A DNA stretch of 64,000 nt from UBA4416 sp048498515 (GCA_048498515.1 JBEHXV010000002.1:62001-126000), one strand, 5' to 3'. Numbered from the stretch's first letter, positions 24,282 to 34,282 are shown. The notes: generated from the letters alone by a model not told the origin. Program-made: numbers and translations.

Positions 24282-27188
24282 ATGAACAAAACGAGTTTAG
24301 TCGCTATTTTTTTAATTTTTATTGTATCAATTGCCAGGTCGCAACCTGATTATTTATACCGCGATAGCTTGGGCGCTGTGTTAAATATAGAAGCCGATTT
24401 TATAACTTATGGGTCAAGTGGTTTTACAAAAATAAATAATGATGGCGATACAATTTTTTGCAAGAAAACCTTACCCTCGTCTAAATGTTTGAACCTGACA
24501 AACGGAAACATCTTATTTTACACCTACAACTCTCAAAGTTTGACTATCACAAAAGTGGATCAAAACGGGAATGTTGTATACAGGAAGTTGTATAACTTTC
24601 CCGTAAATACGTTTTCAGGCATGTTTGTGTTTGAAGACACGTCAAATAATAACTGCTTGTTTGTATCAAGCAAAGGCCTTTTAAAAATTGATAATTCAGG
24701 GAACATCCTGTTTTCAAAAAAACTGGAAGTAGATCCCGGTAATAATCCGTTTCAATATGTGCTAACAGCGCAAAACATAAGCATTCGCTACGCCGCCAGG
24801 AAAGGCAACAACATATTACTATTAGGCACGATGCCTTCCGTATTGTCAATTAATAATTATGGCAGATGTTGGGCAGAAATGGACATGAATGGTAATATTT
24901 TATCCTTTGAAGTATTTAAGGGAGGCTCTAATACCCTTGACATGGTAGATCATTTCAGTTACCAGAGTTCGTTTGTTACAAATGCATATCAGGAAATGTA
25001 CATTACAGATAATTCCCACACAGTGACAAGGATTTTTTACGACATGACACAGGAAGGATATTACAGTGTTCTATCCCTTGCCAAGATCACTGCAAATAAT
25101 TACATCGCGCTGCTGGTTAATAATTCACCAAACCCCCCGGTTTATAAACTCAGGAACTATAATTTTCTCACAAATACATATAAGGAGATAGAATTAAGTA
25201 AAATTTACGGCGGGCGTTTAACCAAATCAGGAACTATTGGGTTTAAAAAAGTTAAAATGTACGATGCATCCAATGTTTTAGTGTTGGGAGATTTTAATAC
25301 AACCTCTGCGCCCTACTACTTAAAGCTAAATGCCAATTTTGTGGCCGATTCCTGTTTTTTGAAATATCCTGTCACAACTCATGCCATCCCATCTTATCCT
25401 ATTAGTACAACTACAGTTTCCGCTTATGCATACATTACGCCGGCCGTATCTTACACATCGGCTACCATCACAAGTATAACCATATCTAACAGGTATTTTA
25501 AAACGCGTACTACAGCATTGCCAAAAATTCAAACTATCTCTGTCACACCACCAGTTTGTTTCAACAGCAACAATGCTGCCGTTACAGCTACCGGTATTAA
25601 CGGCTGGCCGTTAAATCACATGAATAATCCCGGGTACAGTTTTAGTTTATATAATTCCCTTGGAACGTTAACAGGGCTTAGTAATTTATCAGCCGGTAAT
25701 TATACCCTGTTCATGAAAGATTCGTTAGGATGCAGAAGCTCACAAACTGTTAGTATAACCAATCCGCCGGTCCTGGTACCTTCCCACACTATACTCACAA
25801 ATCCGGTATGTTTTAATACAAATTTTGCCACCGTTCAATTTACCGCTACCGGAGGCGTTCCCTCATACAGTGTTTCTGCTTTAAACGGAGCACCCTATAC
25901 AGCCTTTAACAACACCATGAACCTGGCGCCAAATACGTCTTATAGTGTAACAATGAAGGATAGCCGGGGATGTACAAAAAACGATACGCTAACCATTACA
26001 ACAAGGCCCTACTGGGCCATACTTGAAAGAACAAAGAAAAACTGCATTAACCCGGCAAATGTTGGAGCGTTGCAGCTTATACCCGTTAACAGTATTTCAC
26101 CGTATGCCTTTACCGTAAATGCTCCCAATACAACAGTTTATCCCGATTCCGCCAAAGCTTCAAACTTACCTTCGGGCAATTACTCTTATACAGTAACAGA
26201 TAATGTTGGTTGTTCAATTAATGGTGTTGTAAATGTTGTTACCGCTGACCCTGTTAACTTATCAGTAACCAGTACAGTTGTTTGTAACGGAAACGATGGT
26301 GCAATAAGTCTGGCTGCTCCTTTTGACACATCCTATACCTATCAATGGAACATCCCAAATCAAACACAGAAAACATTAAACAACTTGTCCCCGGGAGTCT
26401 ACTCTTATACCGTTACCGAAGAGAATAATTGCAGGCATTTTGGAAGCTATACGCTGGATCCGCCGCCGGTAACAACAGTGGTATCTAATTATACAACAAC
26501 GTGTAATGATCCTGTACAGATCAATGGGAGCTCTAACTATTCAATGTCATATAACTGGTACCCTCAAACAGGTGTTGCTTCACCAAATAGTTTAAATACG
26601 TTAATTTATCCCACCCACTCGGGCAATTACACATTGAATGCCTATTACCAGGGCTGTTCAAAAAACTATCCCGTAAACATTCATGTTAATTACCCTTCCA
26701 ATTTTTCATACACTACCAACAGTTTAAGTGTTACGTTCAGCATGAGCGATATGCCCTATTGCACCGGAAATAGTTTTATGTGGGATTTTGGAAATGGGAT
26801 GCAAAATACAGTCGCGCCTAATCCGTCCGTTACCTATAATTTACCGGGCCTGTACACCGCATGTTTAAAATGCGGCACCGTACCCCAGGCATGCATTGCC
26901 TGCACAACATTTAGCTTGCCCTCAAATGCAGCAGGCGGCACCGATGTGAGTGTCTTTGAATATAAGGATGCCTCTTTGGGAATCAAGTGCTACCCTAACC
27001 CAAATAATGGAAATTTTTTCATTGATTCTGAAAAAGAAACGTCACTAACGATTACTACGGTATTGGGTGAAATACTATTAAAACAAACATTGCAACCCGG
27101 TAAAAATGAAATTGACCTGAGCAACCAAAGTAATGGCATTTATTTTATAAAAACAGAGCATTCAACTTTTAAAATTATGAAACAATGA
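24282..27188 (+). CDS. Large secreted protein with SprB-like repeats and type A T9SS sorting domain
   Basis: From the ATG at 24282 the product has 968 residues. An upstream ATG at 24267 is possible, but 24282 gives the better signal peptide (LVAIFLIFIVSIARSQ). The first 410 residues look like a beta-propeller with repeated DxxGN strands. Four SprB-like repeats follow (GNYTLFMKDSLGCRSSQTVS, YSVTMKDSRGCTKN, YSYTVTDNVGCSIN, YSYTVTEENNCRHFG), then a PKD-like domain (FMWDFGNGM) and a type A C-terminal domain (CYPNPNNGNFFID, QSNGIYFIKTE). It is predicted to be T9SS-exported and cell-surface. Its stop overlaps the next start as ATGA. Confidence 0.88.
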   Translation: MNKTSLVAIFLIFIVSIARSQPDYLYRDSLGAVLNIEADFITYGSSGFTKINNDGDTIFCKKTLPSSKCLNLTNGNILFYTYNSQSLTITKVDQNGNVVYRKLYNFPVNTFSGMFVFEDTSNNNCLFVSSKGLLKIDNSGNILFSKKLEVDPGNNPFQYVLTAQNISIRYAARKGNNILLLGTMPSVLSINNYGRCWAEMDMNGNILSFEVFKGGSNTLDMVDHFSYQSSFVTNAYQEMYITDNSHTVTRIFYDMTQEGYYSVLSLAKITANNYIALLVNNSPNPPVYKLRNYNFLTNTYKEIELSKIYGGRLTKSGTIGFKKVKMYDASNVLVLGDFNTTSAPYYLKLNANFVADSCFLKYPVTTHAIPSYPISTTTVSAYAYITPAVSYTSATITSITISNRYFKTRTTALPKIQTISVTPPVCFNSNNAAVTATGINGWPLNHMNNPGYSFSLYNSLGTLTGLSNLSAGNYTLFMKDSLGCRSSQTVSITNPPVLVPSHTILTNPVCFNTNFATVQFTATGGVPSYSVSALNGAPYTAFNNTMNLAPNTSYSVTMKDSRGCTKNDTLTITTRPYWAILERTKKNCINPANVGALQLIPVNSISPYAFTVNAPNTTVYPDSAKASNLPSGNYSYTVTDNVGCSINGVVNVVTADPVNLSVTSTVVCNGNDGAISLAAPFDTSYTYQWNIPNQTQKTLNNLSPGVYSYTVTEENNCRHFGSYTLDPPPVTTVVSNYTTTCNDPVQINGSSNYSMSYNWYPQTGVASPNSLNTLIYPTHSGNYTLNAYYQGCSKNYPVNIHVNYPSNFSYTTNSLSVTFSMSDMPYCTGNSFMWDFGNGMQNTVAPNPSVTYNLPGLYTACLKCGTVPQACIACTTFSLPSNAAGGTDVSVFEYKDASLGIKCYPNPNNGNFFIDSEKETSLTITTVLGEILLKQTLQPGKNEIDLSNQSNGIYFIKTEHSTFKIMKQ

Positions 27189-28780
27189 AAAAACTGGCAT
27201 TATTCTTTTTGATTTTTCCATTTACCGGGCAGGCACAAACTTACGGCCTTTCGAGGTTAACCGATATCTGCTCTGGTAGTTGCAACTCTGTACAAGCTAT
27301 CATATCGTATAAAGGGCTGGTTTATTTTGCAGGTACTACTGCAGCAAATGGTTTAGGGCTTTATAAATCGGACGGTACTGTAGCAGGAACAGTATTAGTA
27401 AAAGAGTTGAACAGTACCGATATGACCCAAAACAATAATTATGCGACAGAAGGGCCGGTAACGGCAAATGGAATTTTTTATTTTGGAGCAAAAGACAATA
27501 CATCACCAGGTATAAAATTATGGCGCAGCGATGGAACCGCAAGCGGCACCTATGTGCTAACCGGCCCAACCCAGCCAACAAATATTGTAGAGTTGAATGG
27601 CTTTGTTTTGTTCCTGGGCTACGATGCCGTAAACGGTGGCGAACTATGGCGGAGTGATGGCACACAGGCCGGAACTTATTTGGTAAAGGACATTAATCCC
27701 GGAACAGCATCTTCACTAACTATTCTTAACTATTACAGTGTTTTGAACAACAGGCTTTATTTTTATGCTGTTGATGGTGTACATGGAAACGAAGGTTGGG
27801 TAAGTGATGGAACATCTGCCGGTACATTTTTAATCAAAGATCTGTGTCCTGGTTCAGGTGATGGTTATTTCCAAAATCCCATTGTGTATAAAAATGCTGT
27901 ATATTATAATGGCTACTCACCAACAACAGGTTCGGGTGTTTATAAAACCACCGGTGTGGCGGGCGATCCCACACTGGCAATGAACATGAGTTGGAGCTAT
28001 ATACCGGCAATTATCAACGATACACTTTATTTTGCAGCTTATGCTAATCCCACAGCAAACTATCAATATAATTATGAATTGCATTGTACCGATTTTAGCT
28101 CTTTACAACCAACACTTGTAAAAGATATAAGGCCCGGAAGTACTAATTATCCAAACCTGTTTTTTATGACGGCGATTGATAATCACGTGTATTTTGAAGC
28201 CGATGATGGAATACACGGGCAGGAAGTATGGATCAGCGGAGGGCATTTATACGACACACAGCTTTTAAAAGATATTAATCCCGGAAGCGGAGGTGGAGCC
28301 TATACGTCCTTCTTTAGAAAAGCGAATGGAAAAGCTTATTTTATTGGGCAGGATGCCGCTGCAGGCAGGGAAATATGGGAAAGCGACGGTACGGCTTCGG
28401 GTACGGTTGTTTATGACATACTCCCCGGAACCTCTGGCGCTAATCCATTCAATTGCAGGGACTATAACGATGAACTTTATTTGAGAGCAAGTGACGGGAT
28501 TACAGGAACCGAATTGTGGAAAATTGGAAGCGGAGTAATAGGAATTGAAGAATTTGAGAACAGCACTGACGGAATGAAAATCTATCCAAATCCTGTAGTT
28601 GGAATTGTTACTGTTGAATCGCAGAAAAAGGGAACAATAACTGTATGCGATATTCTTGGAAATAGAGTATGGGCTCAAACAATAGAACAAGGTAAAAATG
28701 AAATTAACCTAAGTAACCTAAGTAGCGGAATTTATTTTTTAAAAGCCGGTAGCTTTACCCATAAGTTCATTAAACAATAA
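27185..28780 (+). CDS. ELWxxDGT-repeat secreted protein with type A T9SS sorting domain
   Basis: The 531-residue product has a short signal peptide (LALFFLIFPFTGQAQ), at least six ELWxxDGT repeats (LYKSDGTVAGT, LWRSDGTASGT, ELWRSDGTQAGT, EGWVSDGTSAGT, EIWESDGTASGT) each followed by a VKDINPG-type turn, and a type A T9SS domain (IYPNPVVGIVTVE, LSSGIYFLKAG). The repeats are expected to form a propeller. It overlaps the upstream T9SS gene by four bases, so the two are translationally coupled. The C-terminal domains of the two neighbours are alike (QGKNEINLSN versus PGKNEIDLSN). Confidence 0.92.
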   Translation: MKKLALFFLIFPFTGQAQTYGLSRLTDICSGSCNSVQAIISYKGLVYFAGTTAANGLGLYKSDGTVAGTVLVKELNSTDMTQNNNYATEGPVTANGIFYFGAKDNTSPGIKLWRSDGTASGTYVLTGPTQPTNIVELNGFVLFLGYDAVNGGELWRSDGTQAGTYLVKDINPGTASSLTILNYYSVLNNRLYFYAVDGVHGNEGWVSDGTSAGTFLIKDLCPGSGDGYFQNPIVYKNAVYYNGYSPTTGSGVYKTTGVAGDPTLAMNMSWSYIPAIINDTLYFAAYANPTANYQYNYELHCTDFSSLQPTLVKDIRPGSTNYPNLFFMTAIDNHVYFEADDGIHGQEVWISGGHLYDTQLLKDINPGSGGGAYTSFFRKANGKAYFIGQDAAAGREIWESDGTASGTVVYDILPGTSGANPFNCRDYNDELYLRASDGITGTELWKIGSGVIGIEEFENSTDGMKIYPNPVVGIVTVESQKKGTITVCDILGNRVWAQTIEQGKNEINLSNLSSGIYFLKAGSFTHKFIKQ

Positions 28781-28788
28781 CATACATC

Positions 28789-29268
28789 ATGAAAAAAACA
28801 ATAATCATCCTGGGAATAACCTCTTCGCTTATCTTTATGGTTTGTTGTAAGAAAAAGGATTCAAAGACAGCGGATAATTCAACGTCAACTACTACCGGTT
28901 ATACAGCCGGTAATCCGCAACAAACATTGGATCAGATATTAACGGGTGGAGGAAATGACACCACTAACTGGAAATCAACAACCATGTGCGGTTACCCTCC
29001 ATGCAACTTTGCATCGCCTCCTACCGAGTATAATTTTACGTTTTATCCCAACCATACCTGCATTACGCCAAGTTACGGGGGGCCTCCAGGCGGTAATTGC
29101 ACATTTACGCAATACGATAGTCACACCTGGCAGATCATAAATGATAATGGCACAACAGCGCAGCTTGTTTCAACCAGCGCAGGAGGTCCTACAGGAACCA
29201 TAACGGTATCCTCGTACAACAACGGTCAATTTGTTTTTTCAAATGGCTGTGTTTATACCAAACAGTAA
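28789..29268 (+). CDS. Small lipoprotein, unknown function
   Basis: The 159-residue product has a signal peptide ending in a lipobox-like MVCC before KKKDSK, so it should be lipidated. The mature part is rich in Thr, Gly and Pro with four further cysteines (MCGYPPCNF, HTCITP, GGNC, NGCVY), which could form disulfides. I do not recognise a family, though the pattern of YNFTFYPNHTC resembles small lipocalin-like lipoproteins of Bacteroidota. It starts 8 bases after the ELWxxDGT gene and is the third gene of that operon. Confidence 0.7.
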   Translation: MKKTIIILGITSSLIFMVCCKKKDSKTADNSTSTTTGYTAGNPQQTLDQILTGGGNDTTNWKSTTMCGYPPCNFASPPTEYNFTFYPNHTCITPSYGGPPGGNCTFTQYDSHTWQIINDNGTTAQLVSTSAGGPTGTITVSSYNNGQFVFSNGCVYTKQ

Positions 29269-29282
29269 TTTATAAAGGCTTG

Positions 29283-32200
29283 TTATTTTATAAACCCACT
29301 CTCTTCGCTATCGCAATGAAAGCGCGGTTGTTTTTTTGGTTCAGGCTTTATCACTTTGGCACCTTTATTTTTCTCCGCAATTAATTTAGTAATTAAGCGG
29401 GCGCGTTCTTTTTTAATATCCTCGCGCAGTTTGGCATCATCATCCACATCGTAATAAATTTGCCCGTCGATAATGGTTTTGTTCACTTTGGCATAAATGC
29501 TCAGTGGGTTATCGGTCCATAAAACCAGGTCGGCCACTTTGCCCACTTTAATGCTTCCCACTTTATTGTCGATATGCAACATTTTCGCAGGGTTTAATGT
29601 TACCAGTTTTAAGGCCTGTACCTCTGTTAAACCACCATACTTAATAGATTTTGCAGCTTCCTGGTTCAGGCGCCTTCCCATTTCAGCATCATCCGAATTA
29701 ATGGCGGTATTCACCCCCGCTTTGGTAAGCATGGAAGCGTTATACGGAATGGCATCCATTACCTCCAGTTTATATGCCCACCAGTCGGCAAAGGTAGAGG
29801 CGTTGGCGCCATGCGCTTTCATTTTATCGGCCACTTTATAACCTTCCAAAATGTGTGTAAAGGTGTTTACTTTAAAATGCATGCTATCTGCTACGTGCAT
29901 CAGCATGTTTACTTCGCTTTGCACATAACTATGGCAGGTAATAAAACGTTTGCCATCAAGCACTTCAACAAGCGCATCCAAATCAAGGTCCTTGCGTGGC
30001 GATACAATTTTCCCCGCTTCAATTTGTTTAGGGCTAAGCTTGCCAAAATCTTCCCATTGTTTTTTATAGGCTTTTGCACGGGTAAAGTAATCGTAGTACA
30101 ATTGCTCCACACCCATGCGGGTTTGTGGGAAGCGTTGTACATCAGGGCTTAGGCCATTCGAATGCTTTACGTTTTCACCCAAAGCAAATTTAATGAAGCC
30201 ATCCGCTTTTTCGTATTTAAACTCCTCGGGGGTTTTTCCCCAGCGCAGTTTAACAATAGCGCTTTGCCCGCCAATGGGATTGGCAGAGCCATGCAGCAAT
30301 TGCGCAGTGGTAACACCGCCCGACAGTTGCCTGTAAATATTAATATCATCCGGGTTAATGACATCTCCCATACGTACTTCGGCACTGCTTGCTTCAGCTC
30401 CCTCATTCACACTGAATAAAGCAATGTGTGAGTGCTCATCAATAATACCTGGTGTCAGGTGCATGCCTTTAGCGTCGATAATTTTGGCAAAAGCAGTTCT
30501 TGGCGCGTCAATATTTGGGGCAATGCGAACAATTTTCCCATCAACCACATACACATCCTGTTCGGTTAAAATTGAGTCTGCTTCGTTGGTCCAGATCGTG
30601 GCGTTTTTAATCAGTACCGCGTCATAACGTTTTTTAAATTTTGCCCAGGTGTCTTTTAGTTGTGCCTGTAACCCTACCACTTCGGCTTCAGGCTCGCCAT
30701 AAGCACCAAAAGGATAATACACTTTACCAATGTCAGGCTTTTCCTTTTTAGCCATTGCCGGTTTTGCTTTGGCGCTATCCGTTGAGTTGATCCAGGTCAT
30801 TTTAAAATCAACCCAGGCTCCGTCTGCATACTGCCCTTTTCCGTCAAACTCTTTTAATGCTTCATTGTAATTACCTGATAAACGCAAGGTTAAAGTTGTA
30901 TCATAAGGAAAACTAAGTGTCAGTAAATTATTCTTAAAACCAATGTTCGCTTTCGATTTCAGGCTGTCTTTCAACTGCACCATGCCATTGTAATTATCCT
31001 GGTCTTTGCTCACATTCAGGGTATAGGTGTTTGAACCAACGGTCAGTTTGTAATTCCCTTCTATGGCAGGCAGCGACAGGTCGTTGTAAGTATGTTTAAT
31101 GCCATTGCTCCAGGTTTCATAAATAACGGCATCTTCTTCAAACACCGGCTTTGAAGTAATAATGAAATTGGCATACATGCCTTTTTTCAGGCTGCCTACC
31201 TTATCCTGCACGCCAATAAAATTGGCCGGGGTATAAGTTAAGGCACGCAAAGCAGTTTTTTCGGATAGGCCATATTTAATGGCTTTTCTTACGTTCTTTA
31301 AGAACAGTGATTTGTCTTTCAGGTCGGCGCTGGTAATGCAAAACTGAACATAGTTTCTTTCGAGCATAGCCAAATTAACCGGTGCCATTTCCCAGTGCTT
31401 CATGTCGGTAAGTGAAGCCTGTTCGGCATCATAGGGATCTTCCACATCCAATGCTTCCGGAAAATTAACAGGCATGATGAATTTTGAAAAGGTGTTTTGA
31501 ATGTCGTACAAACGTTGGTATTCGTTTCCACCGCCTTTAATGATGTATTTGACCTTAAACTCATCGCCTACTTTTTTTCCCTGCAAGTCGTTGTACCTGT
31601 CGTTTCCTTCAAAAATGGATGGAAGCTCCTGTAATTTATTAAAGGCATCCAGTGTAATGTTGTATTCTGTTTTTGTTTCGTTGGCTTTATACCAGGCGGC
31701 ATCGTAATAGGTTTGGCGGAGCAATGCAATGGCGCCCATGAGCGAAGAAGGGTAATCCTGTGGCGATGTGCCTTTGTTGAAGGAATAAAAACCCGCTGCC
31801 CGGTCTTTAATAACGCTTTCATTTTCTTTGGCATTACACAGGTTTACCAATGCGCCGCTTCCTCTCACAATTCCATCTTTGCCGGATGTGAGCACAGCAC
31901 CAAAGCCTTGTTTTCTTAGCTCATCGGCTTTTCCCTGGTTATGTAAAAACACTTTTTGAGCTTCCATGTCGCTTTTAATGGCCTGGTTCCAGCCAAAGGC
32001 GCCTTTTTTTGGTGCGTCGGGCTGGTCAATCCTTTTCACGTCAGGCATCCCATAGTCGCTGTAAAGATCAATGAAAGCGGGATAAATGTGTTTGCCTTTC
32101 AAATCAACTGCAATGGCTTCTTTAGGGATCTCAATCTTTTCGCCAGCGTTCAGCACCTTTCCGTCCTGTACCAGTAGCGTGGCATTCATAATGGTGGCAT

Positions 32201-32345
32201 CAGCATCCACATGCAGGGTACAATTGCTAAACGCATAAATGGTATGCAGTGGATTAGGCGCTCCGTTAACCGGAAAAGTGGTTTGGGCAATGTAAGATTG
32301 TGAAATAAAAAAACCCGGAAATAAAAGCAAAATGAGTTTACGCAT
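29283..32345 (-). CDS. Secreted double-domain amidohydrolase
   Basis: The 1020-residue protein has a signal peptide (LILLLFPGFFISQSYIAQ) and two amidohydrolase-type regions. The N-terminal one (about 60-420: GKHIYPAFIDLYSDYG, later SLKKGMYANFIITS) lacks the HxH metal motif (DLYSDYG instead). The C-terminal one (about 580-960) is complete: GIIDEHSHIALFS, FITCHSYVQSE, THILEGYKVADK, NSDDAEMGRR and GSIKVGKVADLVLWTDNP. A beta-rich linker lies between. The substrate is unknown; related enzymes are imidazolonepropionase- or dipeptidase-like. Only the second half is likely catalytic. It converges on the lipoprotein gene with a 14-base gap. Confidence 0.88.
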   Translation of the reverse strand: MRKLILLLFPGFFISQSYIAQTTFPVNGAPNPLHTIYAFSNCTLHVDADATIMNATLLVQDGKVLNAGEKIEIPKEAIAVDLKGKHIYPAFIDLYSDYGMPDVKRIDQPDAPKKGAFGWNQAIKSDMEAQKVFLHNQGKADELRKQGFGAVLTSGKDGIVRGSGALVNLCNAKENESVIKDRAAGFYSFNKGTSPQDYPSSLMGAIALLRQTYYDAAWYKANETKTEYNITLDAFNKLQELPSIFEGNDRYNDLQGKKVGDEFKVKYIIKGGGNEYQRLYDIQNTFSKFIMPVNFPEALDVEDPYDAEQASLTDMKHWEMAPVNLAMLERNYVQFCITSADLKDKSLFLKNVRKAIKYGLSEKTALRALTYTPANFIGVQDKVGSLKKGMYANFIITSKPVFEEDAVIYETWSNGIKHTYNDLSLPAIEGNYKLTVGSNTYTLNVSKDQDNYNGMVQLKDSLKSKANIGFKNNLLTLSFPYDTTLTLRLSGNYNEALKEFDGKGQYADGAWVDFKMTWINSTDSAKAKPAMAKKEKPDIGKVYYPFGAYGEPEAEVVGLQAQLKDTWAKFKKRYDAVLIKNATIWTNEADSILTEQDVYVVDGKIVRIAPNIDAPRTAFAKIIDAKGMHLTPGIIDEHSHIALFSVNEGAEASSAEVRMGDVINPDDINIYRQLSGGVTTAQLLHGSANPIGGQSAIVKLRWGKTPEEFKYEKADGFIKFALGENVKHSNGLSPDVQRFPQTRMGVEQLYYDYFTRAKAYKKQWEDFGKLSPKQIEAGKIVSPRKDLDLDALVEVLDGKRFITCHSYVQSEVNMLMHVADSMHFKVNTFTHILEGYKVADKMKAHGANASTFADWWAYKLEVMDAIPYNASMLTKAGVNTAINSDDAEMGRRLNQEAAKSIKYGGLTEVQALKLVTLNPAKMLHIDNKVGSIKVGKVADLVLWTDNPLSIYAKVNKTIIDGQIYYDVDDDAKLREDIKKERARLITKLIAEKNKGAKVIKPEPKKQPRFHCDSEESGFIK

Positions 32346-32364
32346 AGTTGTGAATTAGGTGTAA

Positions 32365-32394
32365 CAAATATAACATAATAGGAAAAGGATTAAA
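32365..32394 (-). promoter_or_regulatory. Candidate promoter of the amidohydrolase gene
   Basis: On the minus strand TTTA is followed after 18 bases by TATATTTG (32365-32372), an exact TAnnTTTG box, 19 bases before the ATG at 32345. Confidence 0.5.
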
Positions 32395-32428
32395 ATTGCC
32401 GCCCTGCATTTAATTAAATATAAATTGT

Positions 32429-32436
32429 TAATTTTG
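32429..32436 (+). promoter_or_regulatory. Candidate -7 box of the cytochrome fusion gene
   Basis: TAATTTTG matches TAnnTTTG and lies 19 bases before the ATG at 32456; no good -33 element is seen. Confidence 0.35.
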
Positions 32437-32455
32437 ATGAAATAAACCAAACACT

Positions 32456-33061
32456 ATGGCAACAGGCATGCTTCATTCGCACACGTTATTTGTGGTGCTT
32501 TTCACGCTGATCTATTTAGTAAAAACAATTTTATTATTAAGCGATCGGGATGAACTGCTGGAGAAATTCAAAAAGAAGACCAGGATACTCGAAATGATCG
32601 TGAGCTTTGGTTTCCTGGCTACCGGTATTTATTTAATGACACAACTGCCTGAGATCAACCAGTTTCTTATTGTAAAGGTGAGCCTGGTATTCCTGTCAAT
32701 TCCATTAGCGGTTATTGGCTATAAAAAGAAGAACAAAGTGCTGGCAACCCTCTCATTTTTCCTCATTGTAGTGTCGTTTACACTGGCCTACAAATCAAAA
32801 GCGGCCAAAGCGGGCGATAAGATCGTAGCGGTTGACGGAAAGCAGATTTTTGAAGAGAAATGTACGCTTTGCCATGGAAGCGATGGAAAATTAGGATTGA
32901 ACGGTGCCAAGGATCTTACTGTATCGCAAATGAACCACAACGATATCATCACATTAATAGCAACCGGTAAAAATGCCATGCCGGCATTTAACACAACCTT
33001 GTCCCATGAGCAAATGGAAGCAGTGGCCGCTTATGTTGAAACCGATTTAAAAGGAAAATAA
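32456..33061 (+). CDS. SirB2-like membrane domain fused to a cytochrome c domain
   Basis: The first 115 residues contain about four transmembrane helices with an N-terminal HSHTLFVVLFTLIYLVKTILLL pattern like SirB2-family proteins. A linker then leads to a class I cytochrome c domain with CTLCHG (near residue 135), a LNGAKDLTVSQM segment and a distal Met in KNAMPAF as probable sixth haem ligand. The cytochrome should face the periplasm. It could carry electrons at the membrane, but the partner is unknown. It lies 5 bases upstream of hflX. Confidence 0.85.
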   Translation: MATGMLHSHTLFVVLFTLIYLVKTILLLSDRDELLEKFKKKTRILEMIVSFGFLATGIYLMTQLPEINQFLIVKVSLVFLSIPLAVIGYKKKNKVLATLSFFLIVVSFTLAYKSKAAKAGDKIVAVDGKQIFEEKCTLCHGSDGKLGLNGAKDLTVSQMNHNDIITLIATGKNAMPAFNTTLSHEQMEAVAAYVETDLKGK

Positions 33062-33066
33062 TTACA

Positions 33067-34269
33067 TTGAAACCGGACCCAAAAGCAACTACCGATCACC
33101 AAACTCCCTCCGCTGTTTTAATTGGCGTTATCAATAAACAGCAAAACGAAACGCTGGCGCACGAGTACCTTGATGAGCTGGCTTTTTTGGCGGAGACCTA
33201 TGGCGTTGAAACCAAAAAGATCTTTACCCAAAAGCTCGAAAAACCTGATAAAGCAACCTTTATTGGTAAGGGAAAACTAAATGACGTTAAGACCTACATT
33301 AAAGAAAACAACATCAGCGTAGTGATCTTTGACGATGAGTTATCGCCTTCGCAACAACGAAATTTGGAAAAAGAGATCGGTAAAAAAATTCTTGACCGTA
33401 CCACTCTTATTTTAGAAATATTCTCACAACGTGCGCAAACGGCCCATGCCAAAACACAGGTGCAGCTGGCGCAGTATCAATATTTATTGCCGCGCTTAAC
33501 GGGTATGTGGACCCACCTGGAGCGTCAGCGTGGCGGCACCGGCACACGTGGCGGGGCAGGTGAAAAAGAAATTGAAACGGACAGGCGTATTGCCCGCGAC
33601 CGCATTGCCCAGCTTAAGAATGACCTGAAGGTGATTGACAAGCAAATGGCCACACAGCGCAAAAACCGCGGTGAGTTTGTGCGGGTAGCTTTGGTTGGAT
33701 ATACCAACGTGGGTAAATCCACCATTATGAACCTGGTGAGTAAGAGCGAAGTGTTTGCCGAAAATAAATTATTTGCAACACTGGATACAACGGTGCGAAA
33801 AGTGACCATTGATAACCTGTTCTTCCTTTTGAGCGATACGGTTGGCTTCATTCGCAAACTACCAACCCAATTGGTGGAAAGTTTTAAAAGTACCCTGGAT
33901 GAGGTGCGTGAAGCCGATGTATTGATTCATGTGGTGGATATTTCGCATCCTAATTTTGAAGACCATATTCATGTGGTGCGCCAAACGCTTACCGATATTG
34001 GCGCCGGCGATAAAAAAACAATCCTGGTGTTCAATAAGATCGACGCGTTTAAGTATGTAAAAAAAGATGAGGACGACCTCACGCCAATGACCCGGGAAAA
34101 TTTATCGCTGGAAGAATTGAAAAAAACCTGGATGAACAACCTGCATGAAATACCTCTGTTCATCAGCGCTCAAAAGAAAGAGAACATTGCCGATTTTAAA
34201 AAAACAGTGTATGATGTGGTAAAGGAAATTCACATCAAACGCTTCCCGTATAATAATTTGTTTTATTAA
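33067..34269 (+). CDS. hflX: Ribosome-associated GTPase HflX
   Basis: HflX is a GTPase that binds the ribosome and splits stalled 70S particles under heat or other stress. The N-terminal HflX domain (DKATFIGKGKLNDVKTY, VIFDDELSPSQQRNLEKEI) is followed by the glycine-rich linker RQRGGTGTRGGAGEKEIETD and the GTPase domain: G1 GYTNVGKST near residue 215, G3 DTVGFIRKLP near 257, G4 NKID near 319. Length 400 is normal. The start is TTG at 33067, five bases after the cytochrome gene. Confidence 0.95.
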   Translation: MKPDPKATTDHQTPSAVLIGVINKQQNETLAHEYLDELAFLAETYGVETKKIFTQKLEKPDKATFIGKGKLNDVKTYIKENNISVVIFDDELSPSQQRNLEKEIGKKILDRTTLILEIFSQRAQTAHAKTQVQLAQYQYLLPRLTGMWTHLERQRGGTGTRGGAGEKEIETDRRIARDRIAQLKNDLKVIDKQMATQRKNRGEFVRVALVGYTNVGKSTIMNLVSKSEVFAENKLFATLDTTVRKVTIDNLFFLLSDTVGFIRKLPTQLVESFKSTLDEVREADVLIHVVDISHPNFEDHIHVVRQTLTDIGAGDKKTILVFNKIDAFKYVKKDEDDLTPMTRENLSLEELKKTWMNNLHEIPLFISAQKKENIADFKKTVYDVVKEIHIKRFPYNNLFY

Positions 34270-34282
34270 GTGTTGAAACACT

